Assembly (NCBI RefSeq): GCF_004795835.1
Contig: NZ_CP039249.1
Location: forward strand, 1,608,501-1,672,500
Reading direction: 5' to 3'
Source of the DNA: Sphingomonas sp. PAMC26645
GTDB lineage: Bacteria; Pseudomonadota; Alphaproteobacteria; Sphingomonadales; Sphingomonadaceae
DNA length: 64,000 bases
The notes below the pieces were generated by a model that saw nothing but the letters and a program-made list of their open reading frames with translations, was not told where the DNA came from and searched no databases. Shown here one piece after another: positions 18,227 to 27,497 of this stretch. The position numbers and the translations under genes are program-made. Position 1 is the first letter of the stretch; each line of letters opens with the position of its first letter.

Positions 18227-18827
18227 TGAGGCGCAGCTCTGGGCGCGCGTGATGGCGAGCGTGCGTCCGATGCGTGCGGTCGCCGTGCGTATTCCCGAGC
18301 GCGCGCCGCCGTTGCCGCCTCCACCCAAGCCGATCATCGGTCCCAACGGCAAGATCGTGCCCGCACCGCCTGCGCCGATGGGGCGGGTAAAGCCGCTCGT
18401 CCGTACCGTGGTCACGCCGTACGCGGCGCGGGCGGGGGGCGAGCCCGTGGTTGCGCGGCCTGTAGCCAAACCCATCACGGCCAACACGCTAGATGGCGGC
18501 TGGGACAAGAGGCTCACGCGGGGTGTAGTAAGTCCCGACAGCTCGATCGACCTGCATGGCCACACGCTGGCGTCCGCCCATGCACTGCTCGACGTCGGCT
18601 TGGGCCGGGCGATCGCGCGCGGCGACCGCGTGTTGCTGCTGGTGACGGGCAAGCCGCCCCGCCCCGAAAGCGAACGCCCGCACGCGAGAGGCGCCATCCG
18701 GTCCGCAGTCGCCGACTGGCTGGCCGGCTCGCGACATGCCGACTCGATCGCTGCGGTACGTGGCGCGCATCCGCGGCATGGCGGGCAGGGGGCGCTGTAT
18801 ATCGTCCTGAGGCGGGGGCGGGATTAG
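18201..18827 (+). CDS. Smr-domain protein (putative nuclease/RNA-binding)
   Basis: The 208-residue protein has a proline-rich N-terminal half and a C-terminal Smr domain with SIDLHGHTLASAHALL and the late VRGAHPRHGGQGALYIVLRR. Smr domains bind or cut branched DNA or RNA. The ATG at 18201 lies inside mltA, giving a 26-bp overlap; an ATG at 18189 is also in frame. It is the last gene of the Tim44-mltA unit. Confidence 0.88.
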   Translation: MAGRPLNPDEAQLWARVMASVRPMRAVAVRIPERAPPLPPPPKPIIGPNGKIVPAPPAPMGRVKPLVRTVVTPYAARAGGEPVVARPVAKPITANTLDGGWDKRLTRGVVSPDSSIDLHGHTLASAHALLDVGLGRAIARGDRVLLLVTGKPPRPESERPHARGAIRSAVADWLAGSRHADSIAAVRGAHPRHGGQGALYIVLRRGRD

Positions 18828-18933
18828 CTCGGGGATAGGATTGGTGAGGTTCGGTCCCCACGATCGTTACCGCAGTTTGGCAATCATATGGTGATCGGCA
18901 GCCTGTGGATTTGAGTAAGTTTCGGCACATCTA

Positions 18934-19031
18934 CTTCCCCCCTCCCTGGAAGGGAGGGGCAGGGGGTGGGTCGGCTTCCGCGAATGCATACGGTGCGGCT
19001 CAAGCGGGCCTACCCAACCCCAACCACCCCT
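18934..19031. repeat. Family E palindromic repeat, copy 1
   Basis: A compact hairpin CCCTCCCTGGAAGGGAGGG is followed by GGGGGTGGGT, whose partner CTACCCAACCCCAACCACCCC lies about 50 bp on. Related elements are at 35794, 49987 and 63308. It lies between the convergent Smr gene and dapE. Confidence 0.75.
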
Positions 19032-19043
19032 TCTAGTAAGGCG

Positions 19044-20159
19044 CTAGTCGAGCGCCCGCCTGATCACGTCCGCATAAATATCCGTCAGCGCCAGCAAATC
19101 CTCGACCGCGACCGCCTCATCAACCTTGTGCATCGTCGCATTGATCAACCCGAACTCCACCACCGGGCAAAGCTTCGACAGGAAGCGCGCGTCGGACGTG
19201 CCCCCGGTGGTCGACAGTTCCGGGGTGACCCCGGTCGCGCCCACGATGGCGTCCGACAACAGCGTCGAGAACGCACCCGGCTCGGTAAGAAACGCTTCGC
19301 CCGACACCTTGCCCGTCACCACCACGCCGGGCGCATGACGCTCGGCGATCGCGCGGATACGCTCGATGAGGTCCGCCCCGCGGTGGCGATCGTTGAACCG
19401 GATGCTCAACCGCGCGGAAGCCTTGGCGGGAATGACGTTGTGCGCCGGGTTGCCGACCGCGATGTCGGTGACCTCGATGTTCGACGGCTGGAACCAGTCG
19501 GTCCCCTTGTCGAGTACCACGGTCTCGATCTCGGCCAGGATGGCGATCAGCCGCGGGATCGGATTGTCGGCGAGATGCGGGTAGGCGACGTGCCCCTGCC
19601 GCCCCGGCACCTCGATCCAGATGTTGACCGACCCACGCCGCCCGATCTTCACCATGTCGCCCAGCCGCACGGTCGAGGTCGGTTCACCGACCAGACATAG
19701 ATCGGGCACGACTCCCCGCACCGCCATCCGCTCCATCATCGCAACGGTGCCGTAGGTCGCGGGTCCCTCTTCATCACCGGTGATGATGAGCGAGAGCGTC
19801 CCGGCATCGCTCCGGCTCGCGGCCGCAACGAAGGCAGCAACCGCACCCTTCATATCGACAGCGCCGCGTCCGTAGAGCAACCCGTCTCGGATTTCGCCAG
19901 ACCAGGGCGAGCCGGTCCAGCCTTCGCCGGGGGGGACCACGTCGACATGCCCGGCAAACGCCAGATGCCGCGGTCCATCGCCGCGCACGGCCAGCAGATT
20001 CTCGACCGGACCGTCGGGCGCTTCGCCGACCGTGAACCGATCGACCGCAAACTTCAGCGGGACGAGCGCCGCTTCAAGCACATCGAACACCGCACCGCGC
20101 GCAGGCGTGACGCTGTCGGCGCGAAGCAGCGCCTGCGTGAGCGCAACCGGATCGATCAT
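19044..20159 (-). CDS. dapE: Succinyl-diaminopimelate desuccinylase
   Basis: DapE hydrolyses N-succinyl-LL-diaminopimelate to LL-DAP and succinate in lysine and peptidoglycan synthesis. The 371-residue M20 metalloenzyme shows FAGHVDVVPPGEGWTGSPW (zinc histidine and aspartate), YGRGAVDMKG, TGDEEGPA (catalytic and ligand glutamates) and a late STTGGTSDARF with zinc histidine region. The ATG at 20159 overlaps the GST stop by 4 bp; the longer frame to 20651 is antisense noise over the GST. Confidence 0.95.
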   Translation of the reverse strand: MIDPVALTQALLRADSVTPARGAVFDVLEAALVPLKFAVDRFTVGEAPDGPVENLLAVRGDGPRHLAFAGHVDVVPPGEGWTGSPWSGEIRDGLLYGRGAVDMKGAVAAFVAAASRSDAGTLSLIITGDEEGPATYGTVAMMERMAVRGVVPDLCLVGEPTSTVRLGDMVKIGRRGSVNIWIEVPGRQGHVAYPHLADNPIPRLIAILAEIETVVLDKGTDWFQPSNIEVTDIAVGNPAHNVIPAKASARLSIRFNDRHRGADLIERIRAIAERHAPGVVVTGKVSGEAFLTEPGAFSTLLSDAIVGATGVTPELSTTGGTSDARFLSKLCPVVEFGLINATMHKVDEAVAVEDLLALTDIYADVIRRALD

Positions 20160-20827
20160 GCAGGCGTCGGCACCGGCTGCTCGAATTGTTCGAGGACCCA
20201 TTCCTCTTCCTGCGCCGCGGCGATCCAGTCCTGCATGAACGGATGCTCGAACATCGCCTGCATGTACCCCGCCGCAAACCGCGCGATCGGCAGCTGGTAC
20301 GTGACGATCCTCGTCACGAGCGGCGCGAACATTATATCTGCCGCCCCAAACTGGCCGAACAGGAAATCGCCCTCGCCGCCAAAGCGTGCGCGTGCCTGCG
20401 CCCAGATTTCCATGACCCGCTGCAATTCGAGGAGCACGTCGTCGTCGGGCGTCTGCGCTGGGAACACCTGGCGGACGTTCATGCTGTGCTTGCGACGCAG
20501 CGCGGCAAAGCTCGAATGCATCTCGGCCGCCATTGACCGGGCCATCGCACGTGCCGCGTTGTCCTCGGGCCAGAAACGCTCGCGCCCGACCTTGTCGGCG
20601 AGATAGTCGACGATCGCCAGACTGTCCCATACCACCGCGTCGCCGTCCCACAGGATCGGCACCTTGCCGGACGACGGCGCGAACTCGTCGCCTGAGCGGC
20701 GCTTTTCCCAGTTGGAATCGTACATCGGCACGACCACCTCCTCGAAGGGAAGACCGGATTGCTTGCAGGCGAGCCAGCCGCGGAGCGACCAGGACGAATA
20801 GGCCTTGTTGCCGATGATCAGTTTCAT
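20156..20827 (-). CDS. Glutathione S-transferase family protein
   Basis: The 223-residue product opens with a thioredoxin-like domain (LIIGNKAYSSWSLRGWLACK, catalytic serine region SSWSLR, then SGKVPILW and the glutathione-binding DSLAIVDYL), then an all-helical domain. This subgroup resembles proteobacterial GSTs with the YSSWSLRPW motif. The substrate is unknown. It is coupled by 4 bp to dapE. Confidence 0.9.
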   Translation of the reverse strand: MKLIIGNKAYSSWSLRGWLACKQSGLPFEEVVVPMYDSNWEKRRSGDEFAPSSGKVPILWDGDAVVWDSLAIVDYLADKVGRERFWPEDNAARAMARSMAAEMHSSFAALRRKHSMNVRQVFPAQTPDDDVLLELQRVMEIWAQARARFGGEGDFLFGQFGAADIMFAPLVTRIVTYQLPIARFAAGYMQAMFEHPFMQDWIAAAQEEEWVLEQFEQPVPTPA

Positions 20828-20837
20828 GGGGTGTGGA

Positions 20838-21854
20838 CTAGCGGGGCAGGCGGGTCGCGGCAACGCCATTGGCGCTGGTTTGACGTGCGGTGCTACGTGG
20901 CATGAGGCGGTGCAGTGTCGCGATCGCCGCCAGCGCGACGATCGTGCCAAGCAGGATGTCGATCAGGTAATGCGTACCCTCGACGGGCGTCGACAGCAGC
21001 ATAGCCGCGTTCAGGGCAAGCACCGGCCAGCGCAGCCGCGGCAGGCGCCACGCGGCGTTAATGTAGAGCGTCGCAGCGGCGGCATGGAAGCTCGGTGCCG
21101 ACACGATGCCGCGCAGATGGCCGAGGTCGACCACCCGCACGCTGTGATCGCGGAGTGCAGGTATCAGCCCATGCTGCCATTGCTCGCTCTCGGGCATATA
21201 GGCGATTGGTTGATGCCACAGATACGAGAACGGACCGATCGCCGGCATGAAGGCGTAGAGGATCAGCGTACCGATCGCGGTCAGCCAGAACGTCGCGAGG
21301 AACCGGTGCGCGGCGACGCGGTCACCTGTGTAGGCAAAGGTCGCGAACAGGATCGCGGGCGTCAGGTAGATGCTGCGATATGCCGCTAGACCAAGCGTTT
21401 GCAGGACCGGGGTCTCTGCCACAAGCCGATACCATGCAAGCCAGTCGAAATGCAGCAGCGCATCGATCCGCTGGAGTGCCGCATCGTGGAACCCATGCGT
21501 CAGCGCCGCGACCGGGTAGCTCGCCACCGCGCCCATCAGTGCCAGCATGGTGAAGACGCCAAAATACTCGGCGCAGTCGGCGACTGCACGTGCATGTCGC
21601 CAAGGTCGGTCGCGGAGCCCGAAGCGAAGCCCCAGGAGGACGATTCCGCTAAAGTAGAACGGGATATTGTCTGCGTCGTACGGATCGATCGACAGGCCGG
21701 CGACGTGCATCAGTACCGTCAACATCGCCAGGCTGAGGATCATCCCACCTCCGATCCACCATCCATAATCGGGCACGCTATCGTGTGCAGGCAGCGCCCC
21801 GCGGTGGATGTCGGCGGGCAGCCGCGGGGTAGTTGCAATCGAAACGTCATTCAT
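20838..21854 (-). CDS. PAP2-superfamily membrane phosphatase
   Basis: The 338-residue polytopic protein has at least six hydrophobic segments. The late SAPSFHAAAATLYINAAWR and STPVEGTHYLIDILLG segments match PAP2 motifs (S-x-H in one, H-x3-D in the other), as in lipid phosphatases or inositol-phosphoceramide-type synthases. Sphingomonads make sphingolipids, so a lipid-head-group role is conceivable but only inferred. The ATG at 21854 gives MNDVSIATT. It ends 10 bp before the GST start, so the two may be cotranscribed. Confidence 0.8.
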   Translation of the reverse strand: MNDVSIATTPRLPADIHRGALPAHDSVPDYGWWIGGGMILSLAMLTVLMHVAGLSIDPYDADNIPFYFSGIVLLGLRFGLRDRPWRHARAVADCAEYFGVFTMLALMGAVASYPVAALTHGFHDAALQRIDALLHFDWLAWYRLVAETPVLQTLGLAAYRSIYLTPAILFATFAYTGDRVAAHRFLATFWLTAIGTLILYAFMPAIGPFSYLWHQPIAYMPESEQWQHGLIPALRDHSVRVVDLGHLRGIVSAPSFHAAAATLYINAAWRLPRLRWPVLALNAAMLLSTPVEGTHYLIDILLGTIVALAAIATLHRLMPRSTARQTSANGVAATRLPR

Positions 21855-22006
21855 GGTCGGCGAACGCGTATCACATACGGGGGAACAAGCGACCCTCGTC
21901 GGCTGAATCGGCTTTCGCTTGGCTGAATGGTAATGAACGACGAGGGTTGCCCTGCCGTCGGACAACGCTCGCTATAGCCACGGTTTCACGTTCTCGGTCG
22001 CTGGCT

Positions 22007-23458
22007 TCAGAACGAACCGGGGACCATCCGTTGCGCAGTGGTCGGTACTGCGGGGATCAGCAAGTCTTGGCGGGTGCCAGCCGTGGTTCGTGCAGACTGC
22101 GCGTTGACGTCGCTGGTGATCGCTGAGCAACTGCGTCCCGCAAGAAAGTCGAGCGCGCGACGCGTTGACGCCTCGCGCGCGTCGCCAAGTGGGAAGCCGA
22201 TATCGTCGGTCGCGCGACAGGTAGCTTCCACGGTCGACGCGAGGCCGTCGAAGTAATTGCCGTTGCGCGCCGCGTTCTGCGTCGCGAACGCAATCACGCG
22301 CAGACGATCGTCGCAGGCGGGCTTGTCCAGGGCGATCTGGCCGACAGGCTTGCCGTATGTGTTCGTCCCGATCAGCGCGGAATTGCCGTGAAGATACGGT
22401 GTGAACGCATTGATCAAAAGTTCGCTCGCCGATGCGGTACCGCCGCTGCCGATGAATGCGATCCGCGTCGGCGCGATAGACTCGGGTTGTGGCGCGAAGA
22501 ACCGCGTCTCGTTGTTCGAGGCCTTCTCCGTGCGGAACGTCGTATAGTCGAACACCTCGGACGTTGATCGCCCCCCACCAAGGAGGTCGCCGAGATACTC
22601 CGACGTCGCGACGAGGCCACCGCCATTGTAGCGCAGGTCGATGATGACCTTCGTCACGCCCTGCGCACGGAAATTCGCGAACGCTGTTTTCAGCGGGGGT
22701 TCGGCCGTGGAGATGAACGTGCGCAAGTTGATGTAACCGACGCGCTGACCGCTATCCTCGATGATCTTCGCGCCGTACCGCGACGAGACCGGCAGCAGCG
22801 AGAAGTCGGCCTTGGCGACGGTCACGTCCCGTGTACCGGCAGCGTCCGAGACACGAAAAACGCGCGCCGTACCGGTCGTGTCGGGACCGAATGCGGTGGT
22901 CAGCCCGGCCGTGCCCTCGGCACTAATGATGGCACTAACGGTCCGCAGATTGCTCGATGTCGTACCGATCGCGAGGATCTCGGCACCGCGGTCGATCCCG
23001 GCGGCAAGGGCGGGAGCGCCCTCGAACGATTCCGCCGCGAAGAGCCGCTGGCCGGTCCGGTCGAGCGCGAACCGGATACCGAAACCAGCGCTCGATCCCG
23101 AGGCGTAATAGGCGTTCTCTTCCTTGATCGACGTCAGGTAGGTGAAGAACCGATCCTTGCGTTGCGCCCGCGCGGTCGCGGTTAGTGCATCGATATAGCT
23201 ATCGACTGTCGTGTACCCCGCAGGGCTCAAGGTCGCAGGCAGCGTATCAGGGAACAGATACCATTCGCGCAGCTGTGCGGCGGCCCAGTCCTGGCGTTCG
23301 CGCAACGAACAGCCCGCGGTTGCGGTCGGCGTGGGTGTCGGCGTAACGCCAATGGCGCCACCGGCACCACCACCGGTCGAGTTCGTATTGCCGTCGCTAC
23401 CTCCGCAGCCCGACAGCATCGCAGCTATCGCCAGCATTGTCCCGAACCGTGCCCGCAT
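22007..23458 (-). CDS. S41-family C-terminal processing peptidase, lipoprotein
   Basis: The 483-residue precursor has a lipoprotein signal (AIAAMLSGCGG) and a Gly/Thr-rich linker, so it is probably anchored in the envelope. A PDZ-like domain is followed by the S41 core: IIDLRYNGGG and GSGGTASASELLINAF with the catalytic serine, then TYGKPVGQIALD holding the partner lysine. Substrates are unknown. The gene stands alone, with about 150 bp on one side and 180 bp on the other. Confidence 0.9.
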   Translation of the reverse strand: MRARFGTMLAIAAMLSGCGGSDGNTNSTGGGAGGAIGVTPTPTPTATAGCSLRERQDWAAAQLREWYLFPDTLPATLSPAGYTTVDSYIDALTATARAQRKDRFFTYLTSIKEENAYYASGSSAGFGIRFALDRTGQRLFAAESFEGAPALAAGIDRGAEILAIGTTSSNLRTVSAIISAEGTAGLTTAFGPDTTGTARVFRVSDAAGTRDVTVAKADFSLLPVSSRYGAKIIEDSGQRVGYINLRTFISTAEPPLKTAFANFRAQGVTKVIIDLRYNGGGLVATSEYLGDLLGGGRSTSEVFDYTTFRTEKASNNETRFFAPQPESIAPTRIAFIGSGGTASASELLINAFTPYLHGNSALIGTNTYGKPVGQIALDKPACDDRLRVIAFATQNAARNGNYFDGLASTVEATCRATDDIGFPLGDAREASTRRALDFLAGRSCSAITSDVNAQSARTTAGTRQDLLIPAVPTTAQRMVPGSF

Positions 23459-23638
23459 TGCCTAATCTCCACCCGTTCGACGGAGGCTACGGAATTCGCC
23501 GTACGATGCTAGCAGGAAATCGAAGATTGATCCGATGTCGGCAGATTTTGACGGTGCGGCTGGCAGTATACCCGCCAGCGTCACCTGCCATCGCCATTAT
23601 GACGGGGTAGGAAGGGCCCGAGTCTGCAGACTATGCCG

Positions 23639-24319
23639 TTAGCTGACCGCTTCGACGACGGCCGCGCGGAGTTCGGGAATGCCCATGCCGTACTCGCTGG
23701 ACGTGACGAGGATGTCGGGATGTGCGGCCGGACGCTTGCGCGCCTCGATCGCGGTGCGCTCGGTGACGTCGACCAGTTCGGACGCCTTGATCTTGTCCGC
23801 CTTGGTCAGGACCATGCGGTAGCTGACCGCGGCCTTGTCGAGCATCTCGAGAATCTCGCGGTCGACGTCCTTGATGCCGTGGCGTGAGTCGATCAGCACG
23901 AGCGCGCGCTTCAACACGTCACGCCCGCGGAGGAAATCGTTGATCAGGAAACGCCATTTCTTGACGACGTCCTTGGGCGCCTTGGCGAACCCGTAGCCGG
24001 GCATGTCGACCAGGCGAAACGCGAGCGGCGCTCCGACGTCGAAGAAGTTCAGCTCCTGCGTGCGGCCCGGCGTGTTCGACGTGCGCGCCATCGAATTGCG
24101 CCCGGTCAGCGCGTTCAACAGCGATGACTTGCCGACGTTCGAGCGACCGGCGAACGCTACTTCCGGCACCGACGCGTCGGGCAGGAACTCAAGCGTCGGC
24201 GCCGACTTTAGGAAGCCCACATGGCCCGCGAACAGCTTCCGCGCATGCTCCAGCATCTCCGGCGTAAACGGCGCGTCGGTCTGCTCGAGATCGGGACCTA
24301 AGTTGGGAACGTCGTTCAC
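23639..24319 (-). CDS. yihA: Ribosome biogenesis GTPase YihA/YsxC
   Basis: This GTPase assists 50S subunit assembly. The 226-residue product has G1 [15 protein letters not shown]3 DMPGYGFA and G4 LTKADKI in order. The start GTG at 24319 overlaps the yidC stop as GTGA. The upstream in-frame extension lies inside yidC in another frame and was discarded. Position directly after yidC matches the common alphaproteobacterial order. Confidence 0.94.
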   Translation of the reverse strand: MNDVPNLGPDLEQTDAPFTPEMLEHARKLFAGHVGFLKSAPTLEFLPDASVPEVAFAGRSNVGKSSLLNALTGRNSMARTSNTPGRTQELNFFDVGAPLAFRLVDMPGYGFAKAPKDVVKKWRFLINDFLRGRDVLKRALVLIDSRHGIKDVDREILEMLDKAAVSYRMVLTKADKIKASELVDVTERTAIEARKRPAAHPDILVTSSEYGMGIPELRAAVVEAVS

Positions 24320-26025
24320 TTGGTCACCGGCACTTTCAGGCCCGGATGGCGGGCGTAGAGCAGCTTCTGTTGGATGATCGTCAGGCAGTTCGACGTGATC
24401 CAGTACACCTGGAGGCCGACCGCGAACGGCGCCATGACGAACATCAGCACCCATGGCAGCAGCTTGAAGACCTGCTTCTGCGTATCGTCCATCGGCGTCG
24501 GGTTCAGCTTGAACTGGAAGTACATGCTGATGCCCAGGATGATCGGCACGACACCGATCGCGATCATGTGCGGCGGCGTGAACGGCAGCAGGCCGAACAG
24601 GTTGAGCGGCGTCAGCGGATCGGGCGCGGACAGATCCTTGATCCACGCGACGAACGGCTGGTGACGCATCTCGATCGTCAGCATGAGCACCTTGTACAGC
24701 GCGTACATGATCGGAATCTGCAGCAGCGTCGGGGCGCAACCGGCGAGTGGATTGACCTTCTCCGCCTTGTACAGCGCCATCACTTCCTGCTGCATGCGGA
24801 CCTTGTCGTCCTTATACTTCTCCTGCAGCAGCTTCATTTTCGGCTGGACGGCGCGCATCGCGGCCATCGACTTGAACTGGCGCTGGGCGATCGGGAACAG
24901 CAGGCCGCGGATCGTCACGGTCAGCAGGATGATCGCGACGCCGAAGTTGCCGACCATGCGGAACAGCCAGTCGAGATAGTAGAAGATCGGCTTCTCGACG
25001 ATCCGGAACCAGCCCCAGTCGATCGCGTAATCGAGCTTGGCAACGCCGCCGGCCTGATCGGTGTAGCGATCGAGCAGCCGGACTTCCTTGGCGCCGGCGA
25101 AGAAGCGCGAGACCTGCGTGATCGACTGGCCGGGTGCGACCTGTTTGGGCTGGAGCGCGTAATCGGCCTGGTACGACTTGTTGGCGCCGGCGCGGAACTG
25201 GCCGTCGAACGCCTGACCTTGGTCTGGGGTGATCGCGGTCAGCCAGTATTTGTCGGTGAAGCCGAGCCAGCCGCCGGTCGTCGTGAACTTCTGCGCGGCC
25301 TCGTCGATGTCCTTGTAGTTCGGACGATAATGCGCGCCGCCATTGTCGACCGACATCGGCCCGACATGGATCGTCATCGACGACGGATCCTTCGAGATTC
25401 CGACGCGGTTAACGAGGCCGTAGGTGGCTACAGGGACGGGCGCGGTGCCGGCGTTGAGGACGGTCTGGCGTACCGTGAACATGTAATCCTGGTCGACCGC
25501 GATCTGGATACGGAAGCGCTGGCCGGTAGCGTTGGTCGCGTCGAGCGTGACCGGCGTGGTCGGCGTCAGCGTGGTCGCGCCCGAGGGCGTCCAGACGGCA
25601 TCAGCGGCAGGCGGGGTCAGGCCCTGCGCACGCCAGCCGAAGCTTGCGAAATACGCGTCGGGCGCACCGGCGGGCGACAGCAGGCGGATCGGCGGCGAGT
25701 TTTTCGCGACCGTCTCATCATAGCCCTTGAGCACGAGATCGTCGATCCGCGCGCCCTTCAGGTTGATCGAGCCGGACACGCGGGGCGTCTCGATGCGGAT
25801 GCGCGGGGTGCTGGCGATCACGGCGTTGCGATCGCCGATCGCGGCGGCACCGTCTGCGGCCGGATCGGCGGCGGGGTTCGCGACGGCCTTGGTCTTGCCG
25901 CCCTCGATCCGCGTGACCGGCGGATTCGCGGTCGGGAAGAACTTGCCCTGGATCAGCGGCCATCCGAACAGGATCAGCGCCGCGATCACCGCGAACAGCA
26001 CGAAATTCTGCTTGTCGTCTTTCAC
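24316..26025 (-). CDS. yidC: Membrane protein insertase YidC
   Basis: YidC inserts and folds inner-membrane proteins, alone or with SecYEG. The 569-residue protein begins with a membrane anchor ([19 protein letters not shown]), then a large periplasmic domain, then the conserved five-helix core containing [15 protein letters not shown], the charged loop and [20 protein letters not shown]. The GTG at 26025 overlaps the yidD stop as GTGA. It is coupled to yihA downstream. Confidence 0.96.
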   Translation of the reverse strand: MKDDKQNFVLFAVIAALILFGWPLIQGKFFPTANPPVTRIEGGKTKAVANPAADPAADGAAAIGDRNAVIASTPRIRIETPRVSGSINLKGARIDDLVLKGYDETVAKNSPPIRLLSPAGAPDAYFASFGWRAQGLTPPAADAVWTPSGATTLTPTTPVTLDATNATGQRFRIQIAVDQDYMFTVRQTVLNAGTAPVPVATYGLVNRVGISKDPSSMTIHVGPMSVDNGGAHYRPNYKDIDEAAQKFTTTGGWLGFTDKYWLTAITPDQGQAFDGQFRAGANKSYQADYALQPKQVAPGQSITQVSRFFAGAKEVRLLDRYTDQAGGVAKLDYAIDWGWFRIVEKPIFYYLDWLFRMVGNFGVAIILLTVTIRGLLFPIAQRQFKSMAAMRAVQPKMKLLQEKYKDDKVRMQQEVMALYKAEKVNPLAGCAPTLLQIPIMYALYKVLMLTIEMRHQPFVAWIKDLSAPDPLTPLNLFGLLPFTPPHMIAIGVVPIILGISMYFQFKLNPTPMDDTQKQVFKLLPWVLMFVMAPFAVGLQVYWITSNCLTIIQQKLLYARHPGLKVPVTK

Positions 26026-26267
26026 AGGGCGGCGTCTTTCAGTTTCTTGTCGATATCTGGGACCGGATCGGGGCCGTACCCGCCCCACGGATGGCAACGC
26101 GCGATACGCTTCGCCGCCAACCAGCCCCCCTTGAGCGCGCCATAGCGCCCAACGGCCTCGATTGCATAGGCGGAACACGAAGGATCGTAGCGGCAGCTCG
26201 ATGGCAGAACGAGCGAGGGCCCGAGTTGCCAAGCGCGAGCGAGGAGGATGAGTAGGCGGGCTAGCAT
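26022..26267 (-). CDS. yidD: Membrane protein insertion efficiency factor YidD
   Basis: YidD is a small membrane-associated protein that aids insertion with YidC. The 81 residues show the family core [18 protein letters not shown] and [14 protein letters not shown] with three conserved cysteines. The ATG at 26267 was chosen over a GTG at 26294, which begins just beside a repeat. No clear ribosome site is seen for either. It overlaps yidC by 4 bp; the usual link to rnpA is broken by two repeats. Confidence 0.92.
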   Translation of the reverse strand: MLARLLILLARAWQLGPSLVLPSSCRYDPSCSAYAIEAVGRYGALKGGWLAAKRIARCHPWGGYGPDPVPDIDKKLKDAAL

Positions 26268-26299
26268 GTCAAAACTGACGTTCGCCCACGCCACAAGAC

Positions 26300-26354
26300 T
26301 GTTTCCCCGCGAAGGCGGGGACCCAGACTGGGCTCCCGCCTTCGCGGGAGAACA
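26300..26354. repeat. Family A palindromic repeat, copy 2 (55 bp)
   Basis: Starts TGTTTCCCCGCGAAGGCGGG and ends CTTCGCGGGAGAACA. It lies between rnpA and yidD, 33 bp upstream of the yidD ATG, in what is normally a tight operon. Confidence 0.9.
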
Positions 26355-26386
26355 AGGGTAAGGATGAAACGTTTCGGCAAATATTA

Positions 26387-26492
26387 ACCACCCCGGCGGA
26401 GGCCGGGGCGCAATTGGGGGGCAGTGGTAACAGATGGCGGCCCGTCATCACGGCCGCTTTCCCAATTGGGCCCCGGCCTTCGCCGGGGTGGT
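26387..26492. repeat. Family C palindromic repeat, copy 1 (about 106 bp)
   Basis: Outer arms ACCACCCCGGCGGAGGCCGG and CCGGCCTTCGCCGGGGTGGT form an inverted repeat, with inner CAATTGGG/CCCAATTGGG. The partner copy is at 55629. The 3' end of rnpA runs into this element, so its last residues and stop codon are repeat-derived. Confidence 0.88.
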
Positions 26493-26984
26493 GGGGTGCT
26501 CTGGCGTCGCGGAAGCAGGTTGAGGCGTGACCTTACGGAACGCCTTACCGAGCTCGGTCCGCAACAAAGCGTAATCCCGCTCGACCCCGCCGTTGCGCCC
26601 GATCAACACATGGTCAGCCCCGGCAACGCCGCGCTCCGCCAACAGCTCACGCGCCAACGCCCGCAACCGCCGTTTCATGCGGTTCCGGACGACGGCGTTG
26701 CCGATCTTCTTGGTGACGGTGAAGCCGATTCGCATCGTCTCGTCACCGTCATCGCGGGGTCGCATGAGCAGGACGAATCCTGGCATCGGTGCGCGCTTCC
26801 CCGCATTCGCCGCGAGAAAATCGCGGCGTTTGTCTAGAATGGTTAGGCCGACAGCTTCTTGCGACCGCGGGCGCGGCGTGCGTGGATCACTGCCCGGCCG
26901 CCGACCGTCGCCATCCGTGCGCGGAAGCCGTGACGGCGTGCGCGTACCAGGTTGCTCGGCTGAAAGGTCCGCTTCATTGGTCAT
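26448..26984 (-). CDS. rnpA: RNase P protein component, overlapping rpmH
   Basis: RnpA is the protein subunit of RNase P, which trims tRNA 5' ends. The core is clear: [15 protein letters not shown], then [20 protein letters not shown], the family signature. The only ATG/GTG/TTG start that keeps the whole core is the ATG at 26984, 7 bp upstream of the rpmH ATG, so rpmH is fully nested in another frame; an ATT at 26840 would be a non-standard alternative. From 26984 the protein has 178 residues instead of about 120, with an Arg/Pro-rich leader of about 47. Its C-terminus ([16 protein letters not shown]) is encoded by the family C repeat. Confidence 0.85.
   Translation of the reverse strand: MTNEADLSAEQPGTRTPSRLPRTDGDGRRPGSDPRTPRPRSQEAVGLTILDKRRDFLAANAGKRAPMPGFVLLMRPRDDGDETMRIGFTVTKKIGNAVVRNRMKRRLRALARELLAERGVAGADHVLIGRNGGVERDYALLRTELGKAFRKVTPQPASATPEHPTTPAKAGAQLGKRP
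26843..26977 (-). CDS. rpmH: 50S ribosomal protein L34
   Basis: L34 is a small basic protein of the large subunit. The 44 residues begin [20 protein letters not shown] and end ARGRKKLSA, matching the family end to end. An AGGGA ribosome site lies about 8 bases upstream of the ATG at 26977. The gene lies inside the extended rnpA frame; it is the usual first gene of the rpmH-rnpA-yidD-yidC cluster. Confidence 0.97.
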   Translation of the reverse strand: MKRTFQPSNLVRARRHGFRARMATVGGRAVIHARRARGRKKLSA

Positions 26985-27064
26985 TCCCTAGGTCATCAAA
27001 TAGAAAACGGCCGCCACGGGGACGGCCTTGATGGCTGGGCGCTTACGGAAAGGGCGGCGGTAAG

Positions 27065-27376
27065 TCAATTCGCACCCGTCGTAACGGTCGCGTTTTTGGC
27101 AGCCTTGGCCCGCTCATGCCGCCGCATCGCGCTCTGCCGCCGCATCATCCGGTCGACGAAATGCCCGGTGCGGGGCCAACGCCGCTTCAACCGCGCCCAT
27201 TTGAGCCGCGCCCAGCGCGAATTGCGCAGGATCAGCACCATTCCACCCGCGAACAGGAATATCCCCGCAGGCCCCGGCAGCGGTGCGAGCAGCGGCGCGC
27301 TCAGGATCAACATTATTCCGAGCACCAATTGGCCGAAGCGAAGAACGGGGGAGCGGACTGCTTTCACGGAAGGCAT
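27065..27376 (-). CDS. Small membrane protein, PGPGW-like
   Basis: The 103-residue product has two adjoining hydrophobic segments (LVLGIMLILSAPLLAPL and AGIFLFAGGMVLILRNS) joined by PGPAG, then a strongly basic tail (WARLKWARLKRRWPR). This resembles the putative transmembrane PGPGW family, whose function is unknown. The ATG at 27376 gives MPSVKAVRS; a longer frame upstream overlaps the divergent ATPase gene and was discarded. Confidence 0.7.
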   Translation of the reverse strand: MPSVKAVRSPVLRFGQLVLGIMLILSAPLLAPLPGPAGIFLFAGGMVLILRNSRWARLKWARLKRRWPRTGHFVDRMMRRQSAMRRHERAKAAKNATVTTGAN

Positions 27377-27497
27377 GTGGGTCCGGTGTATTAGGTTCGC
27401 AAGACGGCGTGATCGGAGAGTTCCGTGCCGCCCGTCCTTGCAGACATGGCAAATCGGGTATGAATAAGGCGTGACGTCATGTCGCAGGGGAGCGGGC

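Noticed and set aside
24346..26145. Open frame of about 599 codons opposite yidC
   Set aside because: It is antisense to a conserved essential gene; its Arg/Asp/His-rich composition is what GC-rich coding strands give on the opposite strand.
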